64,000 nucleotides of DNA from Firmicutes bacterium AF25-13AC (GTDB lineage Bacteria; Bacillota; Clostridia; Lachnospirales; Lachnospiraceae), in assembly GCA_003478935.1 (NCBI GenBank), contig QUFP01000016.1, forward strand, positions 1 through 64,000, written 5' to 3'. A model generated the notes under the pieces. That model saw only the letters and a program-made list of their open reading frames with translations. It ran no database searches and was not told the origin of the DNA. Every line of letters starts with the position of its first letter. Positions within the stretch are counted from its first letter, which is position 1. A program made the position numbers and the translations under genes. Positions 14,739 through 24,743 of this stretch are shown here, in pieces.

Positions 14739-16416
14739 ATGCGTAAACCACTGCCTCGTAAGGTCTCAGCACGCCAGCCTTTACATCCTTATAATTCTGA
14801 ATCAAAATGCCCTGTGCGCCTGCAATCTTTTCCTCAATTTCTGCAGGAACTCCCACCTCTTTTTCTGAATCATTGCAAAGTACAAGCAGCTGTTTATCAC
14901 CAAGCGTTCTTGTATATGCGTAAATCTGCGGATGATCTGGAATCAATACGTCATACACACCGTTCACCATAACTTCGTTTGTATGGCGAAGTGCAATCAG
15001 CTTTTTATAATAAGCAAAAACAGAATCTGGATCGTTTACCTGTGCGGCTGCGTTGATTGTTTTGTAGTTTTTATTTACCTGCAGCCATGGTGTGCCTGAT
15101 GTAAAGCCGCCATTGTCAGATGCGTCCCACTGCATTGGTGTACGTGCATTGTCACGTCCAACTGCCTTGATATAGCCCATAACTGTTTTGGCCGGGATAT
15201 TTTCTTTTGTTGTCAGCTCTTTGTAAGCATTGAGACTTTCAATATCACGATAATCTGCGATATTTTCCATGTAGGCATTTGTCATGCCAAGCTCCTCACC
15301 CTGATATACATATGGCGTACCCTTCTGGAAATGGGTCATAGTTGCAAGCATCTTGGCTGACAGCTCACGGTACTGCTCACTATCATTTCCAAAGCGTGAA
15401 ACACATCTTGGCTGATCGTGATTAGATAAAAACAAACTGTTCCATGCGCATCCCTCTAAGTCCTTCTGCCACTTTGTAAAGTTTGCACGCAGCTCTGGCA
15501 TAGTCATTGCCTCACCGTCCCACTTTCCATGATGGCACGGTTTCAGCGCACTTCCTGAAACATGCTCAAACTGGAAAATCATATCAAGCTCGCTGCCATC
15601 AATGTTTGCATATTTCTTTGCCTGCTCAGCATTTACGCCAGGACACTCACCTACAGTAATCAGACGATACTTAGACAGCACCTTTTCGTTCATCTCACGC
15701 AGATATTTGTGGATGTTTGGGCCGTCACAGCTTGTGTTTCCAGTGTAGCCATTTCCATTCTCTGGTCCATCCGGCAGACCAGGATACTTAGAAATCATAC
15801 TGATTACATCCATACGGAAGCCATCGATTCCCTTGTCGCACCACCAGGTCATCATCTTAAAGACTTCCTCGCGAACCTTCGGATTATCCCAGTTTAAATC
15901 TGGCTGCTTACGGGAGAAGGAGTGAAGATAAAACTGACCTACACTCTCTACATACTCCCATGCTGAACCGCTAAAGCATGACTCCCATCGGTTAGGCGGA
16001 TTGCCGTTCTTGTCAGGATCTGCCCACATATAATAATCGTGATACGGATTATCCTTGCTCTTCTTACTCTCAATAAACCACTTATGCTCATCGGAAGTAT
16101 GGTTAACAACCAAATCCATCATAATCTTGATATTTAAGCTGTGAGCCTTCGCAAGCACACGGTCGAAATCAGCCATGGTTCCAAAGTCGTCCATGATATC
16201 CTGATAATCACTGATGTCATATCCATTATCATCATTAGGAGATTTATAAACCGGAGACATCCAGATCACATCAATGCCAAGCTCTGCCAGATAGTCAAGT
16301 TTCTCATAGATACCCTCTAAATCACCGATTCCATCTCCATTTGAATCCTTAAAGCTTCTCGGATAAATCTGATAAACTACTGCATTTTTCCACCATTTTT
16401 CGTTCATATGCTCCAT
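14734..16416 (-). CDS. malL: GH13 alpha-glucosidase, oligo-1,6-glucosidase type
   Basis: 560 residues, full length for GH13_31. The start KWWKNAVVYQIYPRSFKDSNGD is diagnostic. Catalytic residues: nucleophile Asp near 203 in GFRMDVISMISK, acid/base Glu near 257 in GECPG, and third Asp near 333 in NHDQPR. Val after the nucleophile (MDVI) is the residue associated with alpha-1,6 specificity in this family. QGEELGMTN and a C-terminal beta domain follow. No signal peptide, so it cleaves imported isomalto-oligosaccharides in the cytosol. It lies 49 bp after the GH31 gene, probably in one operon. ATG at 16416 or 16407 are both possible starts. Confidence 0.92.
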   Translation of the reverse strand: MEHMNEKWWKNAVVYQIYPRSFKDSNGDGIGDLEGIYEKLDYLAELGIDVIWMSPVYKSPNDDNGYDISDYQDIMDDFGTMADFDRVLAKAHSLNIKIMMDLVVNHTSDEHKWFIESKKSKDNPYHDYYMWADPDKNGNPPNRWESCFSGSAWEYVESVGQFYLHSFSRKQPDLNWDNPKVREEVFKMMTWWCDKGIDGFRMDVISMISKYPGLPDGPENGNGYTGNTSCDGPNIHKYLREMNEKVLSKYRLITVGECPGVNAEQAKKYANIDGSELDMIFQFEHVSGSALKPCHHGKWDGEAMTMPELRANFTKWQKDLEGCAWNSLFLSNHDQPRCVSRFGNDSEQYRELSAKMLATMTHFQKGTPYVYQGEELGMTNAYMENIADYRDIESLNAYKELTTKENIPAKTVMGYIKAVGRDNARTPMQWDASDNGGFTSGTPWLQVNKNYKTINAAAQVNDPDSVFAYYKKLIALRHTNEVMVNGVYDVLIPDHPQIYAYTRTLGDKQLLVLCNDSEKEVGVPAEIEEKIAGAQGILIQNYKDVKAGVLRPYEAVVYAW

Positions 16417-16465
16417 AACCTCTTTCTACTAAATACTGTCTTTTATTTTAACATGATACTTATTC

Positions 16466-18817
16466 TTAATCTAATGCTGTCAAAATCTCCTTCACTGCTC
16501 CAAATACATCCTCTGGTGCATTAAGAAGTGTGAGCTGATCAAGCAAATATGCATCATTTCTTGATCCCTTCTTCTGGGCGATTGCATAGATCTGTTCCTT
16601 TAAGCTAAACTCAATCTCTGCGCGATTTAACAGTTCGAAAATACGCTCAACCTGATGATTATCAGCAAGTGCAGTATTATATGTAACGACTGTAATCTCA
16701 CTTTCAATATCCTGCATAGGAAGAATTACTGTTGTGCACTGCTTGTCGCTGTCATAAGAAGTCTCAAGCGTCTCATATGTGCCGTCTGCTTTCTTTTTCT
16801 GTGCCGTCATGCCTTGTGCTGTACCTGCAAATATAAGTTCATATGCACGTTCTGCCGGCATTCCTTCCAGCTTTGTCTTTTCTGGTGTGATCGTAAGAAC
16901 AGCCTCATCGCCCCACTGATATGTAAATGTGGTTGAGCACCAAACATTATCGGTTGCTTCTTCGTCAAGTCTAAAGCTTCCGTCTGCGCCTGCTGCCACG
17001 ATAACCTTAAGAATATCTGGATTATCAATCTTATTGCCTGTTGTACGTGCATCAAGTGTGACAATGGCACCTGCCTTTGCCAGTACTGGAATGCTGTCAA
17101 GGCTGCGGTACAGCTCGATCTTACGATCTCCGTTGTAAACTGTTCCTGTAAACAAATCAATCCAGGTTCCCTCTGGAAGAAGTGTCATAACTTTACCCAT
17201 TCTGGTAGCTGTGCTTACTGGCTGTGTGATTGGATTTACAAGAATGTCTGAGCCAAAATAGTACTCGTTCTTCATTCTAAATGCATCCCACTTGCCAGGA
17301 TTCTGATAATAAAGCGGCTGAATAAGCGGAATACCTTCCTCGCTTGCTCTGCGGTTCATCGTATGAAGATATGGGATCATCTGATGACGCAGACGAAGGA
17401 ACTTGTCCATGATCAATTCCACTTCCTTGCGATAGCGCCATGGCTCTTTGCCGTTAAACTCGCAGCAAGTGCTGTGAAGACGCATAATCGGGGAGAATAC
17501 ACCAAGCTGCAGCCATCTAAGTGCAAGCTCATCGTTCTTATAGCCCATCATGTGACCACCAATGTCGTGGCTCCACCAGCCATAGCCGATATTGGAGGCT
17601 GTTGCGGTAAAGTACGGCTGGAAATCTAATGATTCCCATGTAATCACGGTGTCACCTGAAAATCCGACTGGATAACGATGGCTTCCAGGACCGGCATAGC
17701 GGGAGAAGATAAGTCCCTTGCCGTCCTTTTTCTGGCTGTGTATGGTATGATAGTGATTGAGCATCCACAGCGGGTCTAGGCCCGGGATCGCGGTGTTAGT
17801 ACCCTGCTGCCAGTCGATCCACCAGAAGTCAACACCGTCCTTTTTCTCGATCTTCTCATAGACATATTTAAAATAGCCTTCAAGCAGCTTTCTGTTCGTA
17901 AAATCCATCAAAACAGGCTCGCCCTTTTCCTGATCCACGCCCATGTAGGCGGCAAATTCTGGATACACATCCTCAAATGCCCTGACACCGTCTGCCGGAT
18001 GATCATTTAACGTTACCTTCATGCCTCTTCTATGCAGGTTGTCGGTAAAACGCTTTGGATCTGGGAAGAAGTCCTTGTTCCATGTGTAACCTGTCCAGCC
18101 TGCTCCATATTTCTGGTCGATCTCAGTCAAATGCCAGTCCATGTCAATTACACCAACAGTAAATGGAATATTCTCTTTCTCGAAGCGGTCCATCAGCTCG
18201 AGATACGATTTCTCCGTATATTTATAGTAGCGGCTCCACCAGTTGCCGAGTGCATACTTTGGAAGGATCGGGGTTGCACCAGTCAGCTTATAATAATCTT
18301 TCAGGCAGCCCAAATAGTCAGTACCGTATCCAAAGTAATACAAATCCTCTGCGTCAATGTCTTCTCTTCTTTCAATCCAACCGTCTTCTGTCAGCAGCAT
18401 GGAGCCCTTATCAGAGATAACAGCCCAACCTTCCATGGAAAACAGACCGTCCTGCAGTGGAATCTCGCCATTTGCCTGATCAAGTGTACGAGTGGTTCCC
18501 TTCAGGTTATGTCCGGTATCGCCGTAATGCCATGTGGACTCATAGATGACTTTTTGATTTCTCTGCTCGATACGCAGGTTGTTTCCAGCAAATCTGCCTC
18601 CAGTGTAGACAAGTCTTGCCTTGTCAGTCTCAATGATCAGCTCACCGTTTTTCTCATTTACAGTGTATTCCGGCACATCAAAGGTTCTATTTACAACCAT
18701 CTGAGTCTTCTTGTCTACAAACACACCTTTTTCGCTGTATTCCATACGAATCATGCTCGGTGTTAGTACGGTAAAACGATAATTCTCGCCCTGTACAATT
18801 GCATTTTTTACGTTCAT
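16466..18817 (-). CDS. GH31 family alpha-glucosidase
   Basis: 783 residues. An N-terminal beta-sandwich ends near residue 185, followed by the (beta/alpha)8 barrel starting LGNWWSRYYKYTEKSYLELM. The nucleophile Asp is in WWIDWQQG (near 335) and the acid/base Asp in FSGDTV (near 388). YGWWSHDIGGHMMG and SPIMRLHST are further GH31 signatures. A C-terminal beta domain and a ~70-residue helical tail (FELLNRAEIEFSLKEQIY...) follow; the tail is an unusual extension. No signal peptide: cytosolic. It lies upstream of the GH13 enzyme and downstream of a YesM kinase, which implies alpha-gluco-oligosaccharide degradation. Substrate linkage is not determined by sequence. Confidence 0.9.
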   Translation of the reverse strand: MNVKNAIVQGENYRFTVLTPSMIRMEYSEKGVFVDKKTQMVVNRTFDVPEYTVNEKNGELIIETDKARLVYTGGRFAGNNLRIEQRNQKVIYESTWHYGDTGHNLKGTTRTLDQANGEIPLQDGLFSMEGWAVISDKGSMLLTEDGWIERREDIDAEDLYYFGYGTDYLGCLKDYYKLTGATPILPKYALGNWWSRYYKYTEKSYLELMDRFEKENIPFTVGVIDMDWHLTEIDQKYGAGWTGYTWNKDFFPDPKRFTDNLHRRGMKVTLNDHPADGVRAFEDVYPEFAAYMGVDQEKGEPVLMDFTNRKLLEGYFKYVYEKIEKKDGVDFWWIDWQQGTNTAIPGLDPLWMLNHYHTIHSQKKDGKGLIFSRYAGPGSHRYPVGFSGDTVITWESLDFQPYFTATASNIGYGWWSHDIGGHMMGYKNDELALRWLQLGVFSPIMRLHSTCCEFNGKEPWRYRKEVELIMDKFLRLRHQMIPYLHTMNRRASEEGIPLIQPLYYQNPGKWDAFRMKNEYYFGSDILVNPITQPVSTATRMGKVMTLLPEGTWIDLFTGTVYNGDRKIELYRSLDSIPVLAKAGAIVTLDARTTGNKIDNPDILKVIVAAGADGSFRLDEEATDNVWCSTTFTYQWGDEAVLTITPEKTKLEGMPAERAYELIFAGTAQGMTAQKKKADGTYETLETSYDSDKQCTTVILPMQDIESEITVVTYNTALADNHQVERIFELLNRAEIEFSLKEQIYAIAQKKGSRNDAYLLDQLTLLNAPEDVFGAVKEILTALD

Positions 18818-18857
18818 TTTTCATATTCTCCTTATATTCTGATTTATTTCATTTGCT

Positions 18858-19000
18858 GTAACTATTCAGAATCCCATTCGCAAAATCGCATCTTCGATGC
18901 TTCTATTTTGCTCATGTGGTTATCTCGCCATATAAAATTGCTATTCTGTCTGAATGCAAGCATTCACAGAAAGCAATTTTGCATGGCTCTGAATAGTTAC
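18858..19000. repeat. 143-bp palindromic element with 13-bp terminal inverted repeats
   Basis: gtaactattcaga (18858-18870) and tctgaatagttac (18988-19000) are perfect inverted ends. Inside are two further hairpins: caaaat...attttg around gcatc-ttc-gatgc (18881-18910), and aaaattgct...agcaatttt (about 18936-18980). It sits between the YesM kinase gene and GH31, a 334-bp gap without a gene. It fits a MITE or structured intergenic repeat; as RNA it would fold into a branched hairpin in the leader of the GH31 message. Confidence 0.65.
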
Positions 19001-19151
19001 CATTTGCTTTAGTATAAAGCATAATTCTACATATTTCTTGCAATATTGTTCCTATTTATAACATAATCCTGCTGTGTTGGATTCATTTCATCCCACTATC
19101 CTACGAGGCCCCATCGGTCAAGTGATTAATCGGCGAGCCAAAACGCTTTGC

Positions 19152-20870
19152 CTAATTTGTATCTTTCGTCTGTAGTGGAATCCACACCTCTGATATTGCG
19201 CCAAAGTTCTCATCCATATTAGATAAGTGAAATTCTGCTTGCTCGCCGTATATCAGATTCAAACGTTTTTTGATGTTTTGAAGACCAACATGACGGCGGT
19301 CATTGTAATAGATTTCGCCATTATTTTCAATTTTTTCAAGGACTTCCGCCGAAAAACCTTTGCCATTATCCGACACACAAATATAAAGACATTCTGCATC
19401 ATTATGTTTTTCTTTTGTGATAAACAAAGAAATTTCTCCTTTTCGTTCTGGTGTCAGGCCATGCGAAAATGAGTTTTCCACAAGTGTCTGCAAAAGAAGC
19501 ACCGGAATTTCAATATCTCCAAGTCCATCATCTACCATGCAGTCAAATTGAAAATAGTCTTCACCGTAGCGAAAGCGCTGAATGCTGATATAATTTTCCA
19601 CGTGGGCAATCTCCTCAGAAAGAGGACGAAGCACTTGAGAACCCTTATAAATATAGCGAATATAATCAGACAAAATGGAAGTGATAGTAACAATATCTGT
19701 TTCACCCTTGTTGTCTGCAATTCCATGTATCAGGCTTATACAATTTAGGAAAAAGTGCGGCCTTATCTGCTCTTGCGCGAACTCAAGCTCAATCTGTTTT
19801 TCATTAAGCTCCTTCTCGTAAATCGTAATTTTTAGTGCTTGGATCTTTCTAACCAGATTTCTAAACTGCTCATTTGCACTCTCAAGCTCTAAAAGATTAT
19901 TAGAGGAATTGTCATGCAGATATGTGTCTGTGTCAAGTTCATCAAGGCTATTGACAAAGCTTTGGAGCGGGAATAAGATATGACGGATATATATTAATAC
20001 AACGACAACACAAACAAGTATACAAATTACCAGCATTATAATAAGAATAACTTCCCACCTATTTGCAGCTTGAAGCACACCATTTCCCGGCACAACATAG
20101 ATGCACAAATCACCTAGACCACTAATCGCATAACAATATATATTCGTCTGCTTTACAGTTCCCTGCTCAAAATCTTTAATCTCCTCTTCACTGACATTCT
20201 GTGGAAAAATATTATCTTCATTATCAGTGTCATATATGTATGGCAGAATCGTGTAGCCTTTCGTACAATTTTCAAGATCCTCAAAAATGCGCTGCAATGG
20301 AATCAAGTTTCCTGCTATCTTTTGCCCTTTCATATACCAGGTCAACAGGTACATCTGATCTTCTATCTTGACAAATTCATGATAAAGTGAGTTCTGTCGC
20401 CTTGTCATATTTGCAGAAAGATAGACCATTAAAAAACGTTCAATCGACGTTTTTACACTTTTCGAAAACTTTGTTCCCGTACTCGTAATTAAGGCATTTG
20501 ATGTGCCAATATACTCATAATAGCCATATACAGAATCATGCCAAATTGCCTGAATCCGAAGCTGTTCTGAAATTTTTTTCAAAATTGGAAATACCTGAGA
20601 GCTCTCTGAATTAAAGTAATCCGGCAGCTCATTTGTCGCCTCATTCGACTCTAGAATGTTAATCAGCTCTACACGCATAACGTCCATCTCTTTTTGAAGC
20701 TGACTAACATACAGCTCTACCGTCTCTGACACATATTGATTTACCAGGTTCCTATTCTGGTTGGTGCTGACAAGAAGTGTTCCTGCCAAGCATGACAGCA
20801 AAAGCATTACAATTAAAAGAATTGAAAAAACGATATTTCTTAAACTGAACTGCTTTACCTTAATATGCAT
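19152..20870 (-). CDS. YesM-type sensor histidine kinase
   Basis: 572 residues. A transmembrane helix at ~13-35, a ~240-residue extracellular sensor, a second helix at ~275-298 (VILIIMLVICILVCVVVVLIYI), a HAMP-like linker, then the His_kinase domain. The phospho-His lies in QIRPHFFLNCISLIHG (this family uses Q-x-x-PHF). The N box is LVENSFSHGL and the G box is DNGKGFS. It pairs with the YesN-type regulator at 24744-26340; the transporter and binding-protein genes lie between them. It presumably senses an oligosaccharide-loaded binding protein or cell-surface sugar. Confidence 0.9.
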   Translation of the reverse strand: MHIKVKQFSLRNIVFSILLIVMLLLSCLAGTLLVSTNQNRNLVNQYVSETVELYVSQLQKEMDVMRVELINILESNEATNELPDYFNSESSQVFPILKKISEQLRIQAIWHDSVYGYYEYIGTSNALITSTGTKFSKSVKTSIERFLMVYLSANMTRRQNSLYHEFVKIEDQMYLLTWYMKGQKIAGNLIPLQRIFEDLENCTKGYTILPYIYDTDNEDNIFPQNVSEEEIKDFEQGTVKQTNIYCYAISGLGDLCIYVVPGNGVLQAANRWEVILIIMLVICILVCVVVVLIYIRHILFPLQSFVNSLDELDTDTYLHDNSSNNLLELESANEQFRNLVRKIQALKITIYEKELNEKQIELEFAQEQIRPHFFLNCISLIHGIADNKGETDIVTITSILSDYIRYIYKGSQVLRPLSEEIAHVENYISIQRFRYGEDYFQFDCMVDDGLGDIEIPVLLLQTLVENSFSHGLTPERKGEISLFITKEKHNDAECLYICVSDNGKGFSAEVLEKIENNGEIYYNDRRHVGLQNIKKRLNLIYGEQAEFHLSNMDENFGAISEVWIPLQTKDTN

Positions 20871-20893
20871 TGGCTTACCTCCTTTATCACGTC

Positions 20894-20936
20894 CTACAAT
20901 AAAAGCAGCCAGAAAATCTGTCTGCTTTTATTGTAG
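20894..20936. promoter_or_regulatory. 15-bp perfect hairpin between binding-protein and kinase genes
   Basis: ctacaataaaagcag (20894-20908) mirrors ctgcttttattgtag (20922-20936). On the transcribed strand no T run follows, so it is less a terminator than an mRNA 3'-end stabiliser or attenuator. It would keep binding-protein mRNA more abundant than the kinase mRNA. Confidence 0.55.
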
Positions 20937-20972
20937 TCTATTTCATTTTGCCTGTCTACAGAGAAATTTTAT

Positions 20973-22580
20973 TTACTCCATGCTTTCAAGATAAGCTGCA
21001 TATGCACCCTGCTGTAAGGATACCATTTCCTCAAGACCCATTGCATTTAACTGCTCGATATAGGAATCCCACTCATCCTCAACACCACCGTCTACTACCC
21101 AGTGAGCATACATAGCCTCAACATAGTTGTAAACATCAGTTCCGATTGTAGTGATACGATTTAACTCATCCTCAGTGTACTGAAGAGCTGGCATTCCGGT
21201 ATTCTTATCAGTAGTAACATACTTTGCGTTTACTTCATCTTCCTTCAGCTTTGTTCCATCGGATACATCATCAGGAATAATAACCTTGTCATAGAAATCT
21301 GGATTCATGTACTTCGGTCCAAAATCTCTTAAGGAATTAGACCATGCTGCTGTATCAAGAGAAGTATCATCATCTGTAGAATGAACGCTGTAAGTTCCGT
21401 CATCATTTGCTGTTACAGTAACACCCAGTGAACCATAGAAAGTCTGTAAGGAAACAAGATCATCATAGAAATTATCTGCCCACTTTAACAGTGCCTCTGG
21501 ATCCTCACATGCAGTTGTGATAACAAGCTCTCGATCTGTAATGTCTAATGATGCTGTAGCACACTCTACATAATGAATATCATTGTAGCCCTCAACAGCC
21601 TCCATTAAGGAGTACTGATCTGCATTCTGACCAGCTTCTGAATCAGCAGTCCATGCAGAAATAATTCCAACCTTAGAACCGCCCTCTGCCTGAAGCTTTG
21701 CTGTTACTGCAGAACCATCCTGAGTAAAATACTCTGGATCAAGTACGCCGTTTTCCCAGAGCATATGCATCCACTCAACAGCTTCCTTATAGTTTTCCTG
21801 TGCTGGAACAAATACAGCCTCGCCATCATTATTCAATCCCATGTAGTTGGTATTACGGCTAACCATGCAGCCCCATACAGAAAGGATGTGCTGACAGTCT
21901 GCCTGAAGGTTAGTTCCTGCGTTATTTGTCAGTCCAATCTCATTTGTCGGATCGCCGTCACCGTCTGCATCCTCTTTTGCAAAAGCAAGGAGTACATCGG
22001 TCAGTTCATCGAGTGTCTTCGGAGCTTCTAAGCCAAGGTTATCTAACCAATCCTGATTGATGTACAGTCCATTTCCACATACGGTCGGACGAAGAGGAAG
22101 CTTCTTAGGGAGGGAATAAATCTTTCCATCACGATCTGTACATGCAGCGCGAAGCTCCGGACACTCTTCCATTGCCTTTGTCAGATTCGGCATGGTCTCT
22201 TCGTTGATATATGGTGTCAGATCAACGAAATAATCCTTGTTCTGTGCCATATCAGAAGAATTCAGACAGATACTTCCAACAAATGCATCCGGCAGCTCAC
22301 CAGAAGCAAGAAGAAGAGATTTCTGCTCAGACCAATCAGAGTTGTAATAAATCTGCCAGTCAAGATCAACACCTGCCTTCTCTTCCATCTCTGCCATTAC
22401 GCCTTCCTTTAAGAAGTCATTTGGCCATGCATCAGTCCAGCGAACAGTTGCTACAGTAAACTGCTTTGCATCGCCCTCGTCTGCAAGTGCAGTAACAGTC
22501 GGTGCTGCGATAGCTCCAAGCATAGTTGCCTGTGCAAGAAGGATGCCTGCGGTTGCTTTCAGATTCATGTTTCTTTTCAT
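20973..22580 (-). CDS. Extracellular sugar-binding protein (LplA/YtcQ-type, family 1)
   Basis: 535 residues, large for the class as usual in LplA-like proteins. The signal peptide (MKRNMNLKATAGILLAQATMLGAIAAPTVTALA) ends in a type I cleavage site; no lipobox Cys is visible, which is odd for a Gram-positive binding protein. The mature part shows DLTPYINEETMPNLTKAMEE and GVLDPEYFTQDGSAVTAKLQ, characteristic of this family. It delivers oligosaccharide to the two permeases encoded just upstream in the same operon. The ligand is unknown; neighbouring glucosidases suggest alpha-glucosides or mixed galacto/gluco-oligosaccharides. Confidence 0.88.
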   Translation of the reverse strand: MKRNMNLKATAGILLAQATMLGAIAAPTVTALADEGDAKQFTVATVRWTDAWPNDFLKEGVMAEMEEKAGVDLDWQIYYNSDWSEQKSLLLASGELPDAFVGSICLNSSDMAQNKDYFVDLTPYINEETMPNLTKAMEECPELRAACTDRDGKIYSLPKKLPLRPTVCGNGLYINQDWLDNLGLEAPKTLDELTDVLLAFAKEDADGDGDPTNEIGLTNNAGTNLQADCQHILSVWGCMVSRNTNYMGLNNDGEAVFVPAQENYKEAVEWMHMLWENGVLDPEYFTQDGSAVTAKLQAEGGSKVGIISAWTADSEAGQNADQYSLMEAVEGYNDIHYVECATASLDITDRELVITTACEDPEALLKWADNFYDDLVSLQTFYGSLGVTVTANDDGTYSVHSTDDDTSLDTAAWSNSLRDFGPKYMNPDFYDKVIIPDDVSDGTKLKEDEVNAKYVTTDKNTGMPALQYTEDELNRITTIGTDVYNYVEAMYAHWVVDGGVEDEWDSYIEQLNAMGLEEMVSLQQGAYAAYLESME

Positions 22581-22658
22581 AGTTTTAATCTCCTTTTTGC
22601 TTTATGATTATTTTTTGTTTTGGATTTTTATTATTACAGGCTTTACAGCCTTTTTATA

Positions 22659-23594
22659 TCAGCCCTTTACAGCACCGAGCATAACACCCTGATTGAAATA
22701 TTTCTGTACAAATGGATACATGCACATGATTGGCGCTGATGATACAACGATTACTGCATACTTAATCAGATCGGCCATCTGCTTTGCTTCTACTGCTGCT
22801 GATCCTGTCATCATTGAGCTGATTGTCTGGTTGCTGATTAAGATGTTTCTAAGAACGATCTGCAGTGGCTGAAGTGCCTCGCTTCTTAAATAGATCAATG
22901 CGTTGAAGTAGCCATTCCACTGTCCAACTGCTGCCCACAATGCGATAACAGCGATGATTGCTTTAGAAAGCGGCAGACAGATTTTAAAGAAGAAGGAAAT
23001 GTAACCGCAGCCGTCAAGCTGTGCTGCCTCCCAAAGTTCGTCTGGAATACTGTTTTCAAAGAAGGTTCGTCCAACAATGATGTAGTAAGTAACAACCGAG
23101 AATGGAAGCACCATAACGGTCATTGTATCAGTCAGTCCAAGATTTTTTACTACCATGTATGTAGGAATCAGACCACCTGTAAAGAACATTGGAATCAGAT
23201 AGAACATGTTGAACAATTTCTTGCCGTAAAGCTTCTTTCTTGATAATGCGTAAGAAGCCGGGATATTAGCAGCCAATGTGATAATTGTTCCAAGCACTAC
23301 ATAGATAATGGTATTTCTGTAGCCAGTCCATAGTCTTGTATATCCTAAAAGCTGCTTATACGCCTTTAAGCTGACTCCGCGTGGGATAAACATGATCTCG
23401 CCGTTTGATACCAGCTGCGGATCACTGATGGACGCAATTACGATAAAGTACATCGGATAGAGTGTAATCAGAATCAAAATTGTTCCAATTGTGTACAGAA
23501 TGATATCAAAAATCAAGTCGGCTCTTGAACGCTTAATTTTGTTTGTCTTTGCTGTTTTGTATGCTGCCTTGCTCACTGTTTTTCCCCCTTCCAT
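22659..23594 (-). CDS. Carbohydrate ABC transporter permease, LplC/YtcP-type
   Basis: 311 residues with six helices. The cytoplasmic EAA loop is DELWEAAQLDGCGYISFFFKICLPLSKAI (residues ~190-218), the contact point for the shared ATPase. The C-terminus YPFVQKYFNQGVMLGAVKG is a hallmark of the LplC group. The start overlaps the stop of the partner permease by one base. No ATPase gene is nearby; such importers normally borrow a general MsmX-type ATPase. Confidence 0.92.
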   Translation of the reverse strand: MEGGKTVSKAAYKTAKTNKIKRSRADLIFDIILYTIGTILILITLYPMYFIVIASISDPQLVSNGEIMFIPRGVSLKAYKQLLGYTRLWTGYRNTIIYVVLGTIITLAANIPASYALSRKKLYGKKLFNMFYLIPMFFTGGLIPTYMVVKNLGLTDTMTVMVLPFSVVTYYIIVGRTFFENSIPDELWEAAQLDGCGYISFFFKICLPLSKAIIAVIALWAAVGQWNGYFNALIYLRSEALQPLQIVLRNILISNQTISSMMTGSAAVEAKQMADLIKYAVIVVSSAPIMCMYPFVQKYFNQGVMLGAVKG

Positions 23595-24532
23595 CAGACT
23601 AATGAAGTATCACTGACTTTTTTAGCTATCATATTGACTGCTATCAAAAGAACCAGATTGATGATGTTGTTAAACAGGCCGATCGCTGCTGATAAGCTGT
23701 ACTGATTGCTTACAAGACCCATCTTATACACGTAAGTTGAGATGATCTCACTTGAACTGCTGTTTAATGTATTTTGTAGCAAGTAAACCTTCTCAAATCC
23801 AACGCTCATAACGCTTCCCATTCGAAGGATAAACATAACTGTTGCCGTTGGAACCAATGATGGAAGGTCAATGTTAACAATCTTATGCCACTTGTTTGCA
23901 CCATCCATTGTGGCTGCCTCATAAAGGCTTGGGTCAACTGAAGAAAGTGTTGCAATGTAGAGAATGGAATCCCATCCGACATGCTGCCAAGCTTCTGTCC
24001 ATACATAAATATGAGGGAACGCAGATGCAGAACCCATCAGGTTTGGAAGTTTGAATCCAAGAAGTCCAACCAGCTTTGCGATGATTCCTGTACTTGGTGA
24101 TAAAAACAGGATAATCATACCAGACATAACAACGACTGAAATGAAATGCGGCAGATAAGTAGCTACCTGCAAAAACTTCTTAAACTTCGTTGAGCGGATC
24201 TGATTCACCATCAGTGCCATAATGATTGGCAATGGGAATGTAACCACAATTGTGTACAAGCTGATTACGATCGTATTTTTGATTGTCACGGAAAACTGAT
24301 ACGATTTGAAGAACGTTATGAAGTTCTTCATGCCGACCCACTTACTTCCCATAATACCAAGTGCCGGCTTGAAATCCTTAAAGGCAATGATGACACCGTA
24401 CATCGGGTAGTAGGTAAAGATCAGGAAAATGATGATAGACGGAAGCATCAACAGATATAGCTGACTACTTTCCTTAAGCTTTTGCCCTACACTGAGCTTG
24501 CTGCTTTTTGACTGAATCTTTTTCGTTTTCAC
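23594..24532 (-). CDS. Carbohydrate ABC transporter permease, LplB/YteP-type
   Basis: 312 residues. The first helix LYLLMLPSIIIFLIFTYYPMYGVIIAFKDF is typical of LplB proteins, as is the EAA loop DPSLYEAATMDGANKWHKIVNIDLPSL (~190-216) and the ending VNMIAKKVSDTSLV. First gene of the permease-permease-binding-protein operon, ~210 bp after the YesN regulator with a terminator between them. It acts in the cytoplasmic membrane with the LplC-type partner. Confidence 0.92.
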   Translation of the reverse strand: MKTKKIQSKSSKLSVGQKLKESSQLYLLMLPSIIIFLIFTYYPMYGVIIAFKDFKPALGIMGSKWVGMKNFITFFKSYQFSVTIKNTIVISLYTIVVTFPLPIIMALMVNQIRSTKFKKFLQVATYLPHFISVVVMSGMIILFLSPSTGIIAKLVGLLGFKLPNLMGSASAFPHIYVWTEAWQHVGWDSILYIATLSSVDPSLYEAATMDGANKWHKIVNIDLPSLVPTATVMFILRMGSVMSVGFEKVYLLQNTLNSSSSEIISTYVYKMGLVSNQYSLSAAIGLFNNIINLVLLIAVNMIAKKVSDTSLV

Positions 24533-24636
24533 GTTTTTCTCCTTCCTTTTTTACTAATTATTTCTTTTTTCTTTATGGTTTTATAGTACATTTTTTATAT
24601 TTTTTCTGCTACAAAATTTCTGCTAGGAAATAACAA

Positions 24637-24667
24637 AAAAAAGATATCTTTTTGTGATATCTTTTTT
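24637..24667 (-). terminator. Terminator after the YesN regulator gene
   Basis: aaaaaagatatc (24637-24648) pairs with gatatctttttt (24656-24667). It works on the minus strand after the regulator stop at 24744 and could act in both directions. It uncouples the regulator from the transporter operon. Confidence 0.65.
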
Positions 24668-24698
24668 CATAAAAATCGTTATTTTGTTATTTTATCGT

Positions 24699-24728
24699 TT
24701 TTTTGTTAACAAGTTTTTTGTTAACAAG
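24699..24728. repeat. Tandem 15-bp repeat with gttaac cores
   Basis: ttttttgttaacaag occurs twice back to back (24699-24713, 24714-24728), each with a central palindrome gttaac. It lies between the regulator stop and the transporter operon start, so it may be a binding site for the YesN regulator or a sugar repressor. Confidence 0.35.
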
Positions 24729-24743
24729 TAAAAACTCACAAAT

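Noticed and set aside
24699..24728. CRISPR-like repeat pair
   Set aside because: Only two 15-bp units without spacers; more likely a regulatory tandem repeat.
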